Shown here one piece after another: positions 6,391 through 7,466 of a stretch of DNA of 7,466 bases; position 1 is the stretch's first letter, and each line of letters starts with the position of its first letter. This DNA comes from SZUA-320 sp041612035. GTDB lineage: Bacteria; Gemmatimonadota; Gemmatimonadetes; Gemmatimonadales; GWC2-71-9. The stretch lies in assembly GCA_041612035.1 (NCBI GenBank), contig JBFILX010000109.1:1-7466 (forward strand), in the 5' to 3' direction. The position numbers were made by a program, and so were the translations under genes. Below the pieces are notes generated by a model. It saw only the letters and a list, made by a program, of their open reading frames with translations. It did not search any database and was not told where the DNA came from.

Positions 6391-6935
6391 GCGAGCAGCT
6401 CCTTCAGCCGCCTGACGGCGTGGTGATAATGCACCCGGGCCGCCCCGGGCGTGGTGCCGCAGGCTGCGGCGATCTCGTCATAGCCCATCCCCTCCTGGGC
6501 CCGGAGCAGGAAGACCTCTCTCTGGAGCCGCGGCAATTCGCCGATGCCCCGACGAATGCGGGCCTCCGCGTCACTGGCCACGGCCTCCCCCTCGGGATCA
6601 GCCCCGTCCCGGAGGTCGGAATCGAGGAGCGGGACCACCACCCGGTCGCCGGTGCGCCGGAACAGGTCCTTCCGCAGGTTGCCCCCGATCCGGAAGAGCC
6701 AGCTCCTGAACGCGGCGTCTCCACGCCAGCTCCCGATCTTCCGAAAGGCACGAAAGAAGGTCTCCTGCACCAGGTCGTCCACCTCCGCCGAGGGCGCCCC
6801 GCTGGCATACAGGTAGCGGCCCAGCGCCGCGGCGTGCCGCCGGACCAGTTCGGTCGCGGCCCGCTCGTCCCCCGTCCGGTACCGGGCCACCAGTGTCTCG
6901 TCGGGTTCCTGGGGCGCGGGGCTGGGCGAGGTCAT
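6387..6935 (-). CDS. ECF-type RNA polymerase sigma factor (sigma-70 family)
   Basis: A 182-residue alternative sigma factor that would direct RNA polymerase to stress promoters when its anti-sigma partner is inactivated. Region 2 occupies about 12-95, with the core-binding DDLVQETF at 53-60 and the -10-recognising FRSWLFRIGGN segment near 76-86. Region 4 (about 127-182) has LPxxQREVF, then GxxYDEIAAACGTTPGAARVH as the helix-turn-helix that reads the -35 element. Regions 1.1 and 3 are absent, as in ECF factors. The start is ATG at 6935-6933, five bases after GGAG; an in-frame GTG at 6941 overlaps that Shine-Dalgarno and is unlikely. It heads an operon with the anti-sigma factor (4-base overlap) and the Spy-like protein. 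I cannot assign an ECF subgroup by eye. Confidence 0.95.
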   Translation of the reverse strand: MTSPSPAPQEPDETLVARYRTGDERAATELVRRHAAALGRYLYASGAPSAEVDDLVQETFFRAFRKIGSWRGDAAFRSWLFRIGGNLRKDLFRRTGDRVVVPLLDSDLRDGADPEGEAVASDAEARIRRGIGELPRLQREVFLLRAQEGMGYDEIAAACGTTPGAARVHYHHAVRRLKELLA

Positions 6936-6940
6936 CGGCA

Positions 6941-6944
6941 CTCC
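6941..6944 (-). promoter_or_regulatory. Ribosome binding site of the sigma factor gene
   Basis: GGAG on the minus strand, spaced by TGCCG from the ATG at 6935. It rules against the in-frame GTG at 6941, which overlaps it. Confidence 0.65.
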
Positions 6945-7166
6945 GTCTGACGCGCCGGCGCCACGTTCGTTAACCGGTTTCCGGCCATGGGCTGCATGTC
7001 ACCGGGGCGGGCGCTCCCTCGGGGGAGGTGTTCCAATGGCGAATCCACGATTGTGGAGAATCCCGGTAACCCACTCATGTGCAGTTGGTTATCATCTCAC
7101 AGATCAGGTGATATCGCGTGGAAACCAACCGTTTTTCAACGCGCTGCATCCTCAGGGAGGGCACGC
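6945..7166. promoter_or_regulatory. Divergent intergenic region between the sigma operon and the phosphodiesterase gene
   Basis: No gene is supported here. The part from about 7075 to 7145 is clearly more AT-rich than the rest of the window and likely carries control sites for both flanking units. Visible elements are a long composite dyad at 7084-7129 (listed separately), a 5-bp hairpin TCCAC/GTGGA at 7044-7057, two copies of GAATCC at 7041-7046 and 7058-7063, and an 8-bp palindrome AACCGGTT at 6972-6979. A weak minus-strand promoter match for the sigma operon is TTGAAA (7139-7134), an 18-base spacer and GATATC (7115-7110). It would leave a leader of about 170 bases. None of these is firmly assigned. 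Confidence 0.35.
7084..7129. repeat. Composite inverted repeat (nested dyad) in the divergent promoter region
   Basis: The outer arms are GTTGGTT (7084-7090) and AACCAAC (7123-7129), a perfect 7-bp pair. The inner arms ATCATCT (7091-7097) and AGGTGAT (7106-7112) match at six of seven positions, and the seventh is a G-U pair if read as plus-strand RNA. The left arms are contiguous, while ten bases separate the right arms. This could be an operator pair or a structured RNA; the sequence alone does not decide. Confidence 0.45.
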
Positions 7167-7169
7167 GCG

Positions 7170-7175
7170 TATAGA
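7170..7175 (+). promoter_or_regulatory. Possible -10 box of the phosphodiesterase gene (near-leaderless start)
   Basis: TATAGA matches four of six bases of TATAAT in otherwise GC-rich DNA. A start about seven bases downstream would fall only four or five bases before the ATG at 7187, consistent with the absence of a Shine-Dalgarno. No good -35 hexamer is seen at the usual distance. Confidence 0.4.
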
Positions 7176-7186
7176 ATGTACGGCCC

Positions 7187-7466
7187 ATGAGCCCTCCCAC
7201 GACCCGGCCACTGGTCATCGCCCACCGCGGGGCGTCCGGCCACGCCCACGAGAACTCGCTCGAGGCCTTCCGGCTGGCCGCCGCGTCGGGGGCCGACGGG
7301 ATCGAGCTGGACGTCCACCCCACGGCGGACGGGGCCCTGGTGGTGCACCACGACCCCGACCTCCCCGGGCTGGGCCCTATCCGCGGTCTCGACCTGGCCC
7401 GGGTGGGCCGGGCCCGCCTGCCCAACGGGGAGCCGATCCCGACGCTGGCGCAGGCGATGGAGGCGG
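7187..7466 (+). CDS. Glycerophosphodiester phosphodiesterase (GDPD family), N-terminal part
   Basis: Hydrolyses deacylated phospholipids (glycerophosphodiesters) to glycerol-3-phosphate and an alcohol. 93 codons are visible; the gene continues past the right edge, where about 140-160 further residues would be usual. The GDPD active-site pattern is complete in this part: HRG at 13-15, ENS at 22-24, the metal-binding ExD at 40-42 and HHDP at 54-57. There is no signal peptide, so it should be cytoplasmic like UgpQ rather than periplasmic like GlpQ. The ATG at 7187 is the only start, since an in-frame TAG lies at 7172-7174. No Shine-Dalgarno precedes it. It is transcribed divergently from the sigma operon; transport or glycerol genes, if any, would lie to the right. 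Confidence 0.9.
   Translation, partial: MSPPTTRPLVIAHRGASGHAHENSLEAFRLAAASGADGIELDVHPTADGALVVHHDPDLPGLGPIRGLDLARVGRARLPNGEPIPTLAQAMEA

Noticed and set aside
6977..6982. GGAAAC on the minus strand as an ECF autoregulatory -35 element upstream of the sigma gene
   Set aside because: No CGTC/GTC-type -10 element occurs at the usual 15-17 base distance; the nearest CGTC is 24 bases away.

Overview
The window is very GC-rich DNA from a diderm bacterium: it encodes signal peptides, a Spy/CpxP-type periplasmic protein, an NfeD/flotillin pair and a PilZ-containing cellulose synthase. Base composition, GTG starts and the style of the ECF/anti-sigma genes would fit Gemmatimonadota or a similar high-GC soil lineage. 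That assignment is an inference; no taxonomic marker is present.

Layout from left to right. (1) 1-1883, minus: most of a BcsA-type, c-di-GMP-regulated glycosyltransferase (cellulose synthase catalytic subunit) whose C-terminus lies beyond the left edge. (2) 1884-2136: its leader, with overlapping small hairpins and one larger stem-loop. (3) 2137-2219, minus: a tRNA-Leu with anticodon CAA. (4) 2270-2294: a hairpin between the tRNA and the next operon. (5) 2323-5250, minus: a compact three-gene operon in the order nfeD (membrane-bound serine protease with NfeD domain), floA (flotillin-like SPFH scaffold) and a small membrane-anchored protein of unknown function. (6) 5345-5372: a strong intrinsic terminator for the next operon. 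(7) 5394-6935, minus: a three-gene stress-signalling cassette with an ECF sigma factor, a zinc-finger anti-sigma factor with one membrane span, and a secreted Spy/CpxP-like (LTxxQ) protein. The genes overlap or abut. (8) 6936-7186: a divergent intergenic region, locally AT-richer, with a long dyad and a possible near-leaderless promoter. (9) 7187-7466, plus: the first 93 codons of a cytoplasmic glycerophosphodiester phosphodiesterase.

The common theme is the cell envelope. NfeD and FloA organise and proteolyse membrane proteins. The sigma/anti-sigma/Spy-like cassette looks like an envelope-stress sensor. BcsA makes exopolysaccharide, and the phosphodiesterase recycles phospholipid head groups. 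All these families are known. The points most worth a second look are the uncharacterised third gene of the nfeD-floA operon, the Spy-like protein fixed to the sigma/anti-sigma pair with a duplicated acidic motif in the anti-sigma tail, the altered PilZ motif in BcsA, and the structured bcsA leader. I see no defence system, CRISPR array, insertion sequence or prophage gene.
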